Assembly: GCA_046295215.1 (NCBI GenBank)
Contig: JBKBNP010000015.1
Coordinates: 1-64,000, forward strand
From: Szabonella sp046295215
GTDB taxonomy: Bacteria > Pseudomonadota > Alphaproteobacteria > Rhodobacterales > Rhodobacteraceae
Direction of reading: 5' to 3'
DNA length: 64,000 bases
Positions 1 to 8,184 of this stretch are shown here, piece after piece. The notes under the pieces are model-generated. The model searched no databases, had not been told where the DNA came from, and was given only the letters and a program-made list of their open reading frames with translations. Position 1 is the first letter of the stretch. Each line of letters opens with the position of its first letter. The translations under genes and the position numbers were made by a program.

Positions 1-1
1 G

Positions 2-76
2 ACTTACAACAACGACCGCCCGAACATGGGCATCGGCGGCATCACACCCGCCCAGAAACTGAGAATGGCCGCGTAA
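2..76 (+). pseudogene. IS3-family transposase, C-terminal fragment
   Basis: An open frame enters from the left edge and ends at TAA. It encodes a tail that begins TYNNDRPNMGIGGITP and ends AQKLRMAA. The YN-x-x-RPN...GG-x-TPAQ pattern is the usual end of DDE transposases of the IS3 type. Only about 24 residues are inside the window, so whether the element is intact upstream cannot be judged. The next 30 bases carry a palindrome typical of an element end. Confidence 0.75.
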
Positions 77-85
77 GTTCTATGA

Positions 86-115
86 GTGCACCCCGTTAAA
101 AACGGGGGGATTACC
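86..115. mobile_element. Probable right end of the IS3-type element
   Basis: Directly after the transposase stop there is a perfect stem, CCCCGTT (91-97) and AACGGGG (101-107), with loop AAA, inside a tgcacc...ggattac context. The position 10-40 bases after the transposase stop fits a terminal inverted repeat. The left end is outside the window, so the exact boundary and any target duplication cannot be set. Confidence 0.5.
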
Positions 116-158
116 GCTTCGGTAGAGAGAGCGGCCGCCTTGGCAGACAACGGGCATG

Positions 159-449
159 TCAGGCAGACGCGATGACGGTCCCCATCAACTCCCCGGTCAT
201 TTCTGCGGAGAATGTGCTTGCGCCCTTCTCGCGCAAGGCCCTGATCTTCTCCACGGCAGTATTCCGCGTCGCCTCGTCGGGATAGACCGAGATGATCGCG
301 CTGGTGTCTTCGCCAGTTTGAACCGTCATCGCCTGCCTCGCCCCCAATGCTCGAAGAGCCGGCATGAACTGATCCTGCATGATCTTGGCCATTTCAGCGG
401 CATCCAAATCAGCACCCATTCTCCACGTAGAAATCGTCGCAAAAGCCAT
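159..449 (-). CDS. Small antibiotic-biosynthesis-monooxygenase-like (ABM/dimeric alpha-beta barrel) protein
   Basis: The 96-residue protein begins MAFATISTWRMG. It has the size and pattern of a ferredoxin-like ABM or stress-responsive dimeric barrel: a beta strand at 2-10, a helix at 14-33 (MAKIMQDQFMPALRALGARQ), a strand with AMTVQTGEDTSAIISVYPD at about 40-58, and a helix at 60-75. No catalytic residues are diagnostic. It lies alone beside the IS end with no operon partner. A monooxygenase reaction is not shown; it could be only a structural relative. Assignment is by fold pattern. Confidence 0.5.
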   Translation of the reverse strand: MAFATISTWRMGADLDAAEMAKIMQDQFMPALRALGARQAMTVQTGEDTSAIISVYPDEATRNTAVEKIRALREKGASTFSAEMTGELMGTVIASA

Positions 450-1261
450 TCTACTTCTCTCTGAAAAATCCGCGCCGATGGCAGCGGCCAGTCATGCATA
501 TCACAGGCGATAGGTCCTCTTCCATAAAGTTGGCGACGGCGAAGTATTGTTATGTGTCTCGCCATGCAACGTCGCCGCTCTTGCCCCTGTGCCGACGCAC
601 GGATCGAAAGGACTTGGGATCCGGTAGGCCTCGCAGAGACTGGCAACCGGGCCGCAGTCGCGCAAGAGCGACGCACACCGAGCAGGCGCGCTTGCCTAGA
701 AACCGAACGGCCGCTTGCGGAAAACTGCGCTCTCGGCTGACCGTCGGCTCTGGGCCGGTCAGGTAGATGGCCGCCTCGGAAGGGTCGGCGGAGCCATGCT
801 GCACCGCCGCAAGGAACCCTTTCCAGTCATTCAGCTACCCGGAGCGTCGGATGCAGGGAACCCCTGCAACGTCCAAGCGGCGCAACATACCAAGAACTTC
901 GCGAAACCCTACCACTTTGTTGGTATTTTTATTGGTATTTTGCATTTTTCCTATTGAAATCAGTTATATGCGGAACCCTCCGGGCCTACCAAACCCACCA
1001 TAATTTTATTATTTTTCAATATATTGTGTCTCACTCCATCAAGTCCCGCCTGCGAACTTGACCACCCGTGTTCTGCTTTCGTCTGCGCCAGTTGCATCTG
1101 AAGGGCCTGCCGGGCGAGTCCAAGGCGGTTCCGTGCGAACTCGGCGGGCGTCTTCCATCCGGGGCGGGAATGGGGGTGGCCAGCGTTCTAGCCTTGTGCC
1201 AAAGGGCAACCGAACAGGGCGATCCGACATGCGGACCGCCCTTTCCGTTGCTATCCGAGGA
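450..1261. other. 812-bp gap with no convincing gene; AT-rich tract
   Basis: All frames here are short and lack family signals or good ribosome sites. The left part is GC-rich. Positions 905-1030 are strikingly AT-rich for this genome. They include a direct repeat TTGGTATTTT at 920-929 and 932-941, 12 bases apart (about one helical turn), and a run around 1001-1026 rich in A and T. This could be a promoter/operator region or foreign DNA beside the IS end. Confidence 0.4.
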
Positions 1262-1915
1262 TCAGCGGATGATCTGGACGATGCGGCGGCCCTCACGCTC
1301 AACCAACACAGGCACGCCATTGATGTAGGCATAGGAGTAGGTGCTGTCGGGCACCTCCGAAAGGATCACGGTTTCCGGCAGTCCGGCCCCGACGACAACC
1401 TCACCGTCGACATAGATGACCTCGCGCGGGTTTTCACGCACATAGGTCGTCACAGTCGGACCCGGATCTACAGCGGCACCAGCGCCAAGGCCAACCACGC
1501 CCCCGACGACGGCACCGATCGGGCCGGCGATCATGGCCCCGGCAATCGCTCCGGTCAGCCCGCCTGCGGTGGTCGTGCCGGAGTCGGTCTCGGTGTAGAC
1601 GACGGTATTGACGGGAACAGTTGTCCGGTTCGGATAGATCGCGACCGGGGCTGCATCCACGATCGTCGTCAGGTAATCACCCGACGCCCAACCAGCCATG
1701 CCATCATGTGTGACCTTGCACCAGCTTGCGGCGTCGAGACAGCCTTCGACGATGACCTCGCCGTTCGCGGGGATCACGCTGATGATCTCGAATTGCGGCC
1801 CCGGTCCCGAACGCAGGTTCAGATCGGTATAGGCCATGACGTTTGATTGTGCATAGGCCCCGGAAGACATCAGGGTCACAGCAAGCGCCGCACCGATGGT
1901 GGATTTGATAAACAT
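1262..1915 (-). CDS. Exported SH3-domain protein with DUF1236-like C-terminus
   Basis: This is a 217-residue protein. The start was chosen at MFIKSTIGAALAVTLMSSGAYA, a clear signal peptide cut after AYA, preceded by GGAGAG. Residues about 30-85 form a bacterial SH3 domain (YTDLNLRSGPGPQFEIISVI, then WCKVTHDGMAGWASGDYL). The middle is a Gly/Ala-rich stretch, GAIAGAMIAGPIGAVVGGVVG, which may be a glycine-zipper membrane segment. The C-terminus (ETVILSEVPDSTYSYAYING) resembles DUF1236. The role is probably envelope or peptidoglycan binding; the ligand is unknown. An exact EcfG-type promoter lies 62 bases upstream. Confidence 0.8.
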   Translation of the reverse strand: MFIKSTIGAALAVTLMSSGAYAQSNVMAYTDLNLRSGPGPQFEIISVIPANGEVIVEGCLDAASWCKVTHDGMAGWASGDYLTTIVDAAPVAIYPNRTTVPVNTVVYTETDSGTTTAGGLTGAIAGAMIAGPIGAVVGGVVGLGAGAAVDPGPTVTTYVRENPREVIYVDGEVVVGAGLPETVILSEVPDSTYSYAYINGVPVLVEREGRRIVQIIR

Positions 1916-1977
1916 AGTCGACTCTCCAAGCTGGAGCGTTGGTGCCACAGGTCGTCGCACGCTACCCAGCTGAAACC

Positions 1978-2002
1978 AACGCACTCAATGAGAAACCGTT
2001 CC
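1978..2002 (-). promoter_or_regulatory. EcfG-type promoter of the SH3-protein gene
   Basis: Read on the minus strand this is GGAAC, 16 bases, CGTT (plus strand AACG at 1978-1981 and GTTCC at 1998-2002). It is an exact match to the alphaproteobacterial general-stress consensus. It points at the SH3 gene starting at 1915, giving a leader of about 55 bases. Confidence 0.7.
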
Positions 2003-2018
2003 CCCTTGACCACAGGCC

Positions 2019-2426
2019 ATGGGCGGACCATTCGTGCAGCCTTGCCTTGTCGCACCATTCCTGCATCAGGTCATCGGGCAGCTCATTGCAACGGTGCAGA
2101 TCGTGGCGATGGCATTTTCGCAGGGAACGCAAACCGGACTGATCGTGTTGATCGGTTATGTCGTGATCCAGACCATCGAGGGAAACGTCGTGGGGCCGCT
2201 GATCCAGCAGCACGCCGTCAACCTTGCTCCCGCTTTGCTGATCGCCGTTCAAGTGCTTCTCAGCCTCGTCTTCCGAGGCGCAGGCCTGATCCTTGCCGCG
2301 CTTCTGACGGCTGTGGCGATGGTTGCCGTGCGGAAGTTCTGGCTGGAGCATGCGCCGGGCAAAACGAAGGCATGGCAGGCACGCCGATATGAAGTGCCGC
2401 ATGCTGCGGGACGCACCAGCCAATAG
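2019..2426 (+). pseudogene. AI-2E family transporter, C-terminal remnant
   Basis: About 130 residues match the end of AI-2E/PerM-family permeases. They include hydrophobic helices and the family signature around VVIQTIEGNVVGPLIQQHAV, followed by two more helices and a basic tail. Family members are about 350-380 residues, so roughly the first 230-250 are missing. The frame upstream does not supply them. Read as a truncated gene next to IS debris. Whether any product is made is doubtful. Confidence 0.65.
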
Positions 2427-2434
2427 GGTGACCA

Positions 2435-3916
2435 ATGCAAGAGGCAGAAACAAACGCGCTTGGGCCAGAGGCGGGGATCTGCGATCCCCTTGTCCTGTCC
2501 GTTTGGCGCCGGTGGTCCTGCCTCGGCGCGGTGGCCATGGTGATGCAGACCGGCCCGGGCTTCGCCGAGGCCCCCGGAACAGCGGCGGCCGCTGCTTCAA
2601 AGTCGGAGCGCGGTGAATATGTTGCCCGCGCCTCGGGCTGCATGTCGTGCCATGGTGAGGATCTGTCGGGCGGCTACCGTGTCGAGACCCCGATGGGCAC
2701 GATCGTCGCTAGCAATATCAGCCCGTCGCGCGAGTTCGGCATCGGCGGGTATGACCGGGACGATCTGGCAGGCGTGCTGCGCCGGGGGCTCAGCCCGAAG
2801 CGGCGCCTGTATCCTGCCATGCCCTATGCGTCGTTCCGTGGAATGACCGACGACGATATCGACGACCTGCACGCATGGTTGCAGGATCAGGCGCCGGTCG
2901 AAAAGGCCCCTGACCACGCGACCGATCTGCCGTTTCCGTTCAACATCCGCACCGGGGTGATCCTGTGGAACGCCCTGTTTCTGGGCGACCGCGACCTGAC
3001 GCCGGTGGATGACCCGATGCTGCGACGCGGTGCCTATCTGGTCGATCATCTGGGCCATTGCGGCGAATGCCATACGCCGCGCAATACTTTTTTCGAAATG
3101 CAGGACGACCGGTATCTGTCCGGCGAAGTGATCGACGGCTGGCTCGCGCCGAACCTGACAGGCTCCCCGCTCAGCGGGATCGGGGAATGGGCCGGGGCCG
3201 ACCTCATCGAATATCTGCGGACGGGCCAGGCGGGCAATATCGTGCAGGCCGCAGGTCCAATGGCCAAGGTCGTGCAGCACAGCACCAGCCATCTGAGCGA
3301 GGATGACCTTTTCGCGATGGTGGCCTATCTGAAAATCATCCCTGCGATGGATACCCGCGATCAGGACATCCCCCTCCTCCTGCCGGTTGTGGACCGGGCC
3401 GCGCCCGAACACCGCTATGACCAGATCCGGCAGGAAATGACTGCCGCATTGGCCCGCAGCGATCTGTCAGAACCGGAGCGTCTGTTCCTCGACCATTGTG
3501 CCGCCTGCCATGGCGTCACCGGGCAGGGCCAGCCGCAGGCCTGGTATCCGCCCTTGGTCCAGAACGCGGCGCTGCGCCGCGAGGATGCGGGCAACCTGCT
3601 GCAGGTGCTGGCGCATGGCGTGCCTGCGGGCAAGCTCTACCGAGTGCCCGCGATGCCGGGATTTGCGGATGAGCTGAGCAACGATCAGATCGCCATGCTG
3701 GCCAATTACACCCGCATCACCTTCGGCGGGCGGCCGGACAGCACCCTGACGGCGGCGGATGTCGAGCGCGCCACAGCACCCGACGACGAGATGCCGATGC
3801 CGCTTCGGATTCTTCAGGCACTGGCATGGGTCGGGTTGGTGGGGTTCGGCATCCTGCTGGCGGGTCTGATCTGGTGGACCGCGCGGCGGCGGCGTCACAA
3901 ACGGCAGGAGGCCTGA
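2435..3916 (+). CDS. Membrane-anchored triheme cytochrome c (dehydrogenase-associated type)
   Basis: The 493-residue protein has three haem c sites: CMSCH near residue 70, CGECH near 210 and CAACH near 353. This spacing is like the cytochrome subunits of membrane dehydrogenases such as alcohol or gluconate dehydrogenase. The N-terminus has a basic/hydrophobic export segment ending near FAEA. A single C-terminal helix (LVGFGILLAGLIWWTA) is followed by RRRRHKR, anchoring the haem domains in the periplasm. The next gene, a Tat-type flavin oxidase, begins 4 bases later. The protein therefore probably passes electrons from that enzyme to the quinone or cytochrome pool. The exact start is uncertain. 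Confidence 0.85.
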   Translation: MQEAETNALGPEAGICDPLVLSVWRRWSCLGAVAMVMQTGPGFAEAPGTAAAAASKSERGEYVARASGCMSCHGEDLSGGYRVETPMGTIVASNISPSREFGIGGYDRDDLAGVLRRGLSPKRRLYPAMPYASFRGMTDDDIDDLHAWLQDQAPVEKAPDHATDLPFPFNIRTGVILWNALFLGDRDLTPVDDPMLRRGAYLVDHLGHCGECHTPRNTFFEMQDDRYLSGEVIDGWLAPNLTGSPLSGIGEWAGADLIEYLRTGQAGNIVQAAGPMAKVVQHSTSHLSEDDLFAMVAYLKIIPAMDTRDQDIPLLLPVVDRAAPEHRYDQIRQEMTAALARSDLSEPERLFLDHCAACHGVTGQGQPQAWYPPLVQNAALRREDAGNLLQVLAHGVPAGKLYRVPAMPGFADELSNDQIAMLANYTRITFGGRPDSTLTAADVERATAPDDEMPMPLRILQALAWVGLVGFGILLAGLIWWTARRRRHKRQEA

Positions 3917-3920
3917 GGCC

Positions 3921-5516
3921 ATGACAGATTTCAATCCAAGCCGTCGGCAGTTGCTGACAATGATCGGACAGGTCGCCGGGGTGGCGGCGATGTATCAGGC
4001 CATGACCAGCCTCGGCTTTGCGGGCGAGTCCGGCTATACCGGCGATGTCGCCCTGCAAGGCCCACGGCAGGGGCGGCGCGTGCTGATCCTTGGCGCGGGC
4101 ATCGCCGGGATGGCCGCCGCCTATGAGATGCGGCGCGCCGGGTATGAGGTGAAGATCCTCGAATATCAGGGCCGCACGGGGGGCCGCTGCCTGACCCTGC
4201 GCGGCGGCGACCGGCACACCGAAATGGGCGGGCATGAGGTCGCCTGCGATTTCGAGGGCGACGGCTATCTGAACGCGGGCCCCTGGCGGCTGCCGGTGCA
4301 TCATCGCGCGGTGTTCGACTATTGCCGCAAGCTGGGTGTGCCGCTGCATCCGTTCATCATCAAGAACAACCGCGCCTTTCTGCACTCCGCCAAGGCCTTT
4401 GACGGCAAGCCGCAGCGCATTGGCGATGTGGAAAAGGACATGCGCGGGCATGTGTCCGAATTGCTGGCCAAATCGCTGAACCAAGGCGGGCTGGACAGTG
4501 CGGTGACGCTGGAGGACCGCGAGAAGCTGCTGGAGGGGCTGAAGGGCTGGGGCGTGCTGGACCACAACCACGCCTATCGCGCCAGCAATGCCACGGGCGG
4601 GCGGCGCGGCTGGGACATCCCGCCCGGTGGCGGGCTGATGCCCGACAAGGTGCCCTCGCAGCCGACCGACCTGTCGGTCCTGCTGCAATCGGGGCTGTGG
4701 TCGCAGCTTTTCGGCTTCAACAGCTACAGTTTCGAACCGCCGATGTTCGAGCCTGCGGGCGGCATGGACGCGATCACCGACGCCTTCGCGCGCGAGGTGG
4801 AAGACCTCGTGCAACTGAACGCCCGCGTCACCCGGATTGCCCAAGGCGCGAACGGCGTGACCGTCACCTATGAGGATGGCGGTCGCGGCGGTCCGCTGCG
4901 CGAGGAGACCGCCGACTGGTGCATCTGCACCATTCCCCTGTCGGTTCTGGTGCAACTGGATGTCGATTGTTCGGACGCGATGAAGAAGGCGATTGCGGCG
5001 GTGCCCTATGCCTCGGCCTTCAAGGTGGCGCTGGAGTTCAAGCGGCGGTTCTGGGAACAGGATGACGGGATCCTCGGCGGGGTCAGCTATACCGATCTGC
5101 CCTTGGTGCAGATCGCCTATCCGAATTACGGGTTCCTGTCGAATGGCCCGGCGGTGTTGCTGGCGGGGTATGACACGGCGACGGGGGGGCGGACCTTCAC
5201 CTATTCCTGGTCCACGATGACGCCGCAGGAACGCATCGAGGCCGCGCTCGCCTTGGGCCGCCAGATCCACCCGCAATATGACGCCGAGTTCATGTCGGGC
5301 ACGTCCTGGGTCTGGCACCGCGTGGATTGGTCGCTGGGCTGCTACGGGCAATGGACCGAAGACCTGCGGGATGTGCATTACAAGACCCTGTGCGAGATCG
5401 ACAACCGGCTTGTGCTTGCGGGCGAGCATTGTTCGCATATCCCGGCCTGGCTGGAGGGGTCGTTGCTGTCGGCGCTGGATGCGATCAAGCGTCTGGACCA
5501 GAGGGAGAATGCCTGA
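3921..5516 (+). CDS. Tat-exported FAD-dependent amine oxidase family protein
   Basis: The 531-residue protein is a flavin monoamine or L-amino-acid oxidase relative. After a leader with the twin-arginine motif SRRQLLT and a weakly hydrophobic stretch come the dinucleotide-binding site VLILGAGIAGMAAAYEMRRAG (about residues 53-73) and GRTGGRCLTLRGG. The C-terminal flavin segment reads LVLAGEHCSHIPAWLEGSLLSAL. Members oxidise primary amines or amino acids. Substrate residues cannot be read here. Flanking cytochromes with near-zero spacing suggest a periplasmic dehydrogenase that gives electrons to cytochrome c rather than to oxygen. That is inference. Confidence 0.85.
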   Translation: MTDFNPSRRQLLTMIGQVAGVAAMYQAMTSLGFAGESGYTGDVALQGPRQGRRVLILGAGIAGMAAAYEMRRAGYEVKILEYQGRTGGRCLTLRGGDRHTEMGGHEVACDFEGDGYLNAGPWRLPVHHRAVFDYCRKLGVPLHPFIIKNNRAFLHSAKAFDGKPQRIGDVEKDMRGHVSELLAKSLNQGGLDSAVTLEDREKLLEGLKGWGVLDHNHAYRASNATGGRRGWDIPPGGGLMPDKVPSQPTDLSVLLQSGLWSQLFGFNSYSFEPPMFEPAGGMDAITDAFAREVEDLVQLNARVTRIAQGANGVTVTYEDGGRGGPLREETADWCICTIPLSVLVQLDVDCSDAMKKAIAAVPYASAFKVALEFKRRFWEQDDGILGGVSYTDLPLVQIAYPNYGFLSNGPAVLLAGYDTATGGRTFTYSWSTMTPQERIEAALALGRQIHPQYDAEFMSGTSWVWHRVDWSLGCYGQWTEDLRDVHYKTLCEIDNRLVLAGEHCSHIPAWLEGSLLSALDAIKRLDQRENA

Positions 5517-5517
5517 G

Positions 5518-5973
5518 ATGACCCGCAACCCGCTTTGCACGGCGCTTGCCCTGACCCTTCTGGCCACCGGCGTTCACGCTCAGGAGCCAGTTGCCCCGGA
5601 ACCCGCCCGGCCCGCCCTGATTGACACGCTGCTGGCGCGGTTCTCTGGCAAGCCGGATCGATTTACCCAGACGGATGGCGAGGCGCTCTATCGCACCACC
5701 TGTCAGGCCTGCCACATGGAGGACGGTCGGGGCGACGAGGGGGCCGGGGCTTATCCACCCCTGACCGGCAATCCCAAGATGATGTCCAAGCACTTTGTCG
5801 CGGGCGTCATCCTGTCCGGCTATCACGGGATGCCGCGGTTCGGGGGGCAGATGTCGGACGATCAGGTCGCCGCCGTAACGAACTATGTCCGCAGCAATCT
5901 GGGCAACGCCTATCCCGACCCCATCACCCCGGAACAGGTCGCCACCCTGCGCCCGCCCGAGGACGCGGATTGA
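5518..5973 (+). CDS. Secreted monoheme cytochrome c
   Basis: The 151-residue protein starts MTRNPLCTALALTLLATGVHAQ, a signal peptide cut after VHA. One haem motif, CQACH, is at about residue 62, with a probable axial Met in GMPRFGGQMSD. The start is the ATG one base after the stop of the flavin oxidase gene, so translation is probably coupled. It is a class I c-type cytochrome of the kind that serves as a soluble electron carrier. It completes a cytochrome-oxidase-cytochrome trio and is the likely mobile acceptor or donor for the flavoenzyme. Confidence 0.85.
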   Translation: MTRNPLCTALALTLLATGVHAQEPVAPEPARPALIDTLLARFSGKPDRFTQTDGEALYRTTCQACHMEDGRGDEGAGAYPPLTGNPKMMSKHFVAGVILSGYHGMPRFGGQMSDDQVAAVTNYVRSNLGNAYPDPITPEQVATLRPPEDAD

Positions 5974-6284
5974 CGCGCCATTCATCCCGCCAAATGCAGA
6001 GGGGCACGGCATCAACCGGGCTGGAATACCGGGAGGGCGCAAAAGTGACGGAGCCCGGGGCCGCGCCGCAACATTGCGCGCGTTCCCGGCAATGACCGTG
6101 ACGCAGGGCCAAGGGCAAGGCGCGGCCTCGTGTCAGGGTTGCCCCTCGTTTGACGAGGACGCAACCATGGACCGCACCCGGCCGCATTTATGTTTCTTGA
6201 CTTCCGTGGTCGCAAGGGGCGCGCTCCATGGCCTCACCCTGTCGCGCAGGATGTCTGGATGCCGGACGCCCGAAAGCCATGGCT
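5974..6284. other. 311-bp gap between convergent genes
   Basis: The gap separates the monoheme cytochrome gene from the oppositely oriented baeRF3 gene. No coding frame with support and no clean terminator hairpin with a U tract were seen. Confidence 0.4.
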
Positions 6285-7430
6285 TCAATATCGCAGGGTC
6301 GCCGCCATCGCGATGTCGTCGGGCAAGCGATCCTGTGCAACCACCCAAACCGTCCCACCATTGCGCAGGGTCATCTTCGCTGTCTGGTTGACAGGATCTT
6401 GCCCCCGCGATGCAGAGTCGCCCTCCTGCGGATCGGATGATCCGCGACGCACGGCATCCTCCCCGACAAAGAACTGATCGACCCGACCTTCCCGCGCTGC
6501 CGCGATCAGTTGGTCCGGGTCGATGCAGGCTGTCGTATCACCCCGGCCCAACTGGGCATCGAGCCGTTCCAGCGCCTCGTCGCGCGACCTGTCGTGGATC
6601 GGCTGCATCACCGCCATGGCAGCACCCAGAAGGCTCGCCTCGTCCAGCGTGGCCGGATTGACTTCGACAAATCCTGCGATCATCTGCGCAAGCGCCTCAT
6701 CATTGCGCACGTGTCCCCCGATTGCGGCATCCGCCACCACGACAAGGGGCTGGGGGTCGCGCGCCAGATGGGCCGCAACGGCCATGCTTGCACGCCGCGC
6801 GAACTCGACCAGCCGTCCCTTGCGCCATTCCTCGGGGCTGTCGCCATAGACCTGCGTCTTGGGCATGCTTTGCCCGCCGGTATTGGGTCGCCCGAAGCCG
6901 TGCGATTGCAGCGAGCCTTCGTAGTCGGGCACCGTGTCCAGAGATTCGATGCTGTCGGGCAGGTCGGCGATCTCGGTGGCGGTGATGCTGAACCGGGTGG
7001 CCTGCCAGACGCTGGCGGCGTCGGCGGTCATGGTGAGGATGAGGAATGCCGCATCCTTTTCCTGCAAGGGAAGCAAGGGCACGATGTGGAAGCCGGGGCC
7101 TGCGACCGCAAGTTCGGGCACGGCAATGGGCAGCCTGTGCGCCTGCAGTCCCGCATCGGACAGGAACAGCGCGAGGCCTGGATCCTGATGCTGCCAGAAA
7201 TCGTAGTCCTCAACCAGATTGTCCGCTGGTGCCAGAAGTGCCTCGATCTCCTGCCCGGAGATCTCCTGCGCGGCAAGGTGCGCGCGCGCCTCCACAAGAA
7301 GGTTCTTCAGCATGATCGGGTTCTGCCGCGTTTCCCGCCCCTGTGTCTGGGTCGGCAAATAGACGGAAACCGCCAGAGCTGGCACGCCCTCGATGAGAGT
7401 AGTCAGGTCAGTCCTTGAAAACATGCTCAT
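6285..7430 (-). CDS. baeRF3-family protein (bacterial relative of archaeo-eukaryotic release factor 1)
   Basis: The 381-residue protein begins MSMFSRTDLTTLIEGVPALAVSVYLPT. This N-terminus, with YLPTQTQGRETRQNPIMLKN, is typical of the baeRF3 family. The C-terminal half has the eL30-like region with FFVGEDAVRRG and the NGGTVWVVAQDRLPDD ending. Such proteins are predicted, from comparative genomics, to act on stalled or hibernating ribosomes; the activity is not proven. The HPF-like gene lies 27 bases upstream in the same direction, supporting a ribosome-linked job. It is probably transcribed from the EcfG-type promoter at 8116-8140. Confidence 0.8.
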   Translation of the reverse strand: MSMFSRTDLTTLIEGVPALAVSVYLPTQTQGRETRQNPIMLKNLLVEARAHLAAQEISGQEIEALLAPADNLVEDYDFWQHQDPGLALFLSDAGLQAHRLPIAVPELAVAGPGFHIVPLLPLQEKDAAFLILTMTADAASVWQATRFSITATEIADLPDSIESLDTVPDYEGSLQSHGFGRPNTGGQSMPKTQVYGDSPEEWRKGRLVEFARRASMAVAAHLARDPQPLVVVADAAIGGHVRNDEALAQMIAGFVEVNPATLDEASLLGAAMAVMQPIHDRSRDEALERLDAQLGRGDTTACIDPDQLIAAAREGRVDQFFVGEDAVRRGSSDPQEGDSASRGQDPVNQTAKMTLRNGGTVWVVAQDRLPDDIAMAATLRY

Positions 7431-7457
7431 TCCTCAGTGTCAGAAAGCAGCAGACGG

Positions 7458-7811
7458 TCACAGCACATCCAGATCGCGGATCGAATGACCGCCCTTGGCG
7501 TTGTTCTGGCGCCCGAAGCTGCTTTGCAGCTTGCGCTGCATCTTCTGCACGGCACCGGCGCTGGCCTCTTCCACCGTGGCGGCCTGATGGGTGACGGCCA
7601 TCGGCTGCTGGCCGGTCGGGCGCACTTCAAGCAGGCAGCGCTGGTCGTCACTGCCCCCTTTACCGGCATTCTCGTCGCTCAGATGCACCTCGACGCGGGT
7701 GATCTGATCGGCAAAGCGCGACAGGCCGTCGCGGACCTCGGCCTCGACTTGCGCGGTCAGGGCATCGTTGCCTTCGATATTGTCGTCCGTATTCACCTGA
7801 ATCTGCATCAT
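7458..7811 (-). CDS. HPF/RaiA-like ribosome-associated protein (short form)
   Basis: The protein has 117 residues from the ATG at 7811 (a second ATG follows at once); GAAGGAAG precedes it. The N-terminal region, MQIQVNTDDNIEGNDALTAQ then RFADQITRVEVHLSDENAG, matches the beta-alpha-beta core of hibernation factors. The helix with VEEASAGAVQKMQRKLQSSF fits the second alpha helix. The long C-terminal dimerisation domain of long HPF is absent. It would bind the 30S decoding region of inactive ribosomes. It sits directly upstream of the baeRF3 gene. Confidence 0.8.
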   Translation of the reverse strand: MMQIQVNTDDNIEGNDALTAQVEAEVRDGLSRFADQITRVEVHLSDENAGKGGSDDQRCLLEVRPTGQQPMAVTHQAATVEEASAGAVQKMQRKLQSSFGRQNNAKGGHSIRDLDVL

Positions 7812-7952
7812 TCTTCCTTCAATGCCCGGATTTTCGGGTTTCATATGTTGGCCACACAGGCAAGGCAGGTGGCAGCATCTGCATCAATCGCATGATGCAG
7901 GCGCGTTTGGCCGGGTCGGAGACGCTTCCGATCCGCCAGCCGGATCCTGCGG

Positions 7953-8084
7953 TCAGGCGCTGGAACCGGTCCTGCCGTTCTGTCGCAGGAACAGACGGTT
8001 CGAAGCCCGTGACGATGCCGCGTAGCCGGCTGCTGAAAACGCAATCATCAGCCCGAGAAGGGCGATCCCCAGAAGATAAGCCAT
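7953..8084 (-). CDS. Predicted 43-residue single-pass membrane protein
   Basis: This small frame begins MAYLLGIALLGLMIAFSAAG, one hydrophobic helix, and continues with an Arg/Ser-rich tail to TGSSA. AAAGGAC lies at good spacing before the ATG, and an exact EcfG promoter is 31 bases upstream. No family is recognised. It appears to be the first gene of the unit leading to the HPF-like and baeRF3 genes, although a 141-base gap follows it. The alternative is that this segment is only leader RNA. Confidence 0.5.
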   Translation of the reverse strand: MAYLLGIALLGLMIAFSAAGYAASSRASNRLFLRQNGRTGSSA

Positions 8085-8115
8085 GGCGGTGTCCTTTCTG
8101 CGCATGTCAAATATC

Positions 8116-8140
8116 AACGCAGCGAACCGGGATGAGTTCC
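8116..8140 (-). promoter_or_regulatory. EcfG-type promoter of the small-membrane-protein/HPF/baeRF3 unit
   Basis: Minus strand GGAAC-N16-CGTT (plus strand AACG 8116-8119, GTTCC 8136-8140). It is an exact consensus match in the gap between the end of the coxA-coxC gene and the small ORF starting at 8084. It gives the stress unit its own promoter, separate from the oxidase operon upstream. Confidence 0.7.
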
Positions 8141-8184
8141 GACGATCCGGGAGTCGGGCCTTGTCAGGGCGGAATTCCGCGGTG

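Noticed and set aside
3717..5567. 616-codon minus-strand frame
   Set aside because: Shadow of the flavin oxidase gene; no ribosome site and no family pattern.
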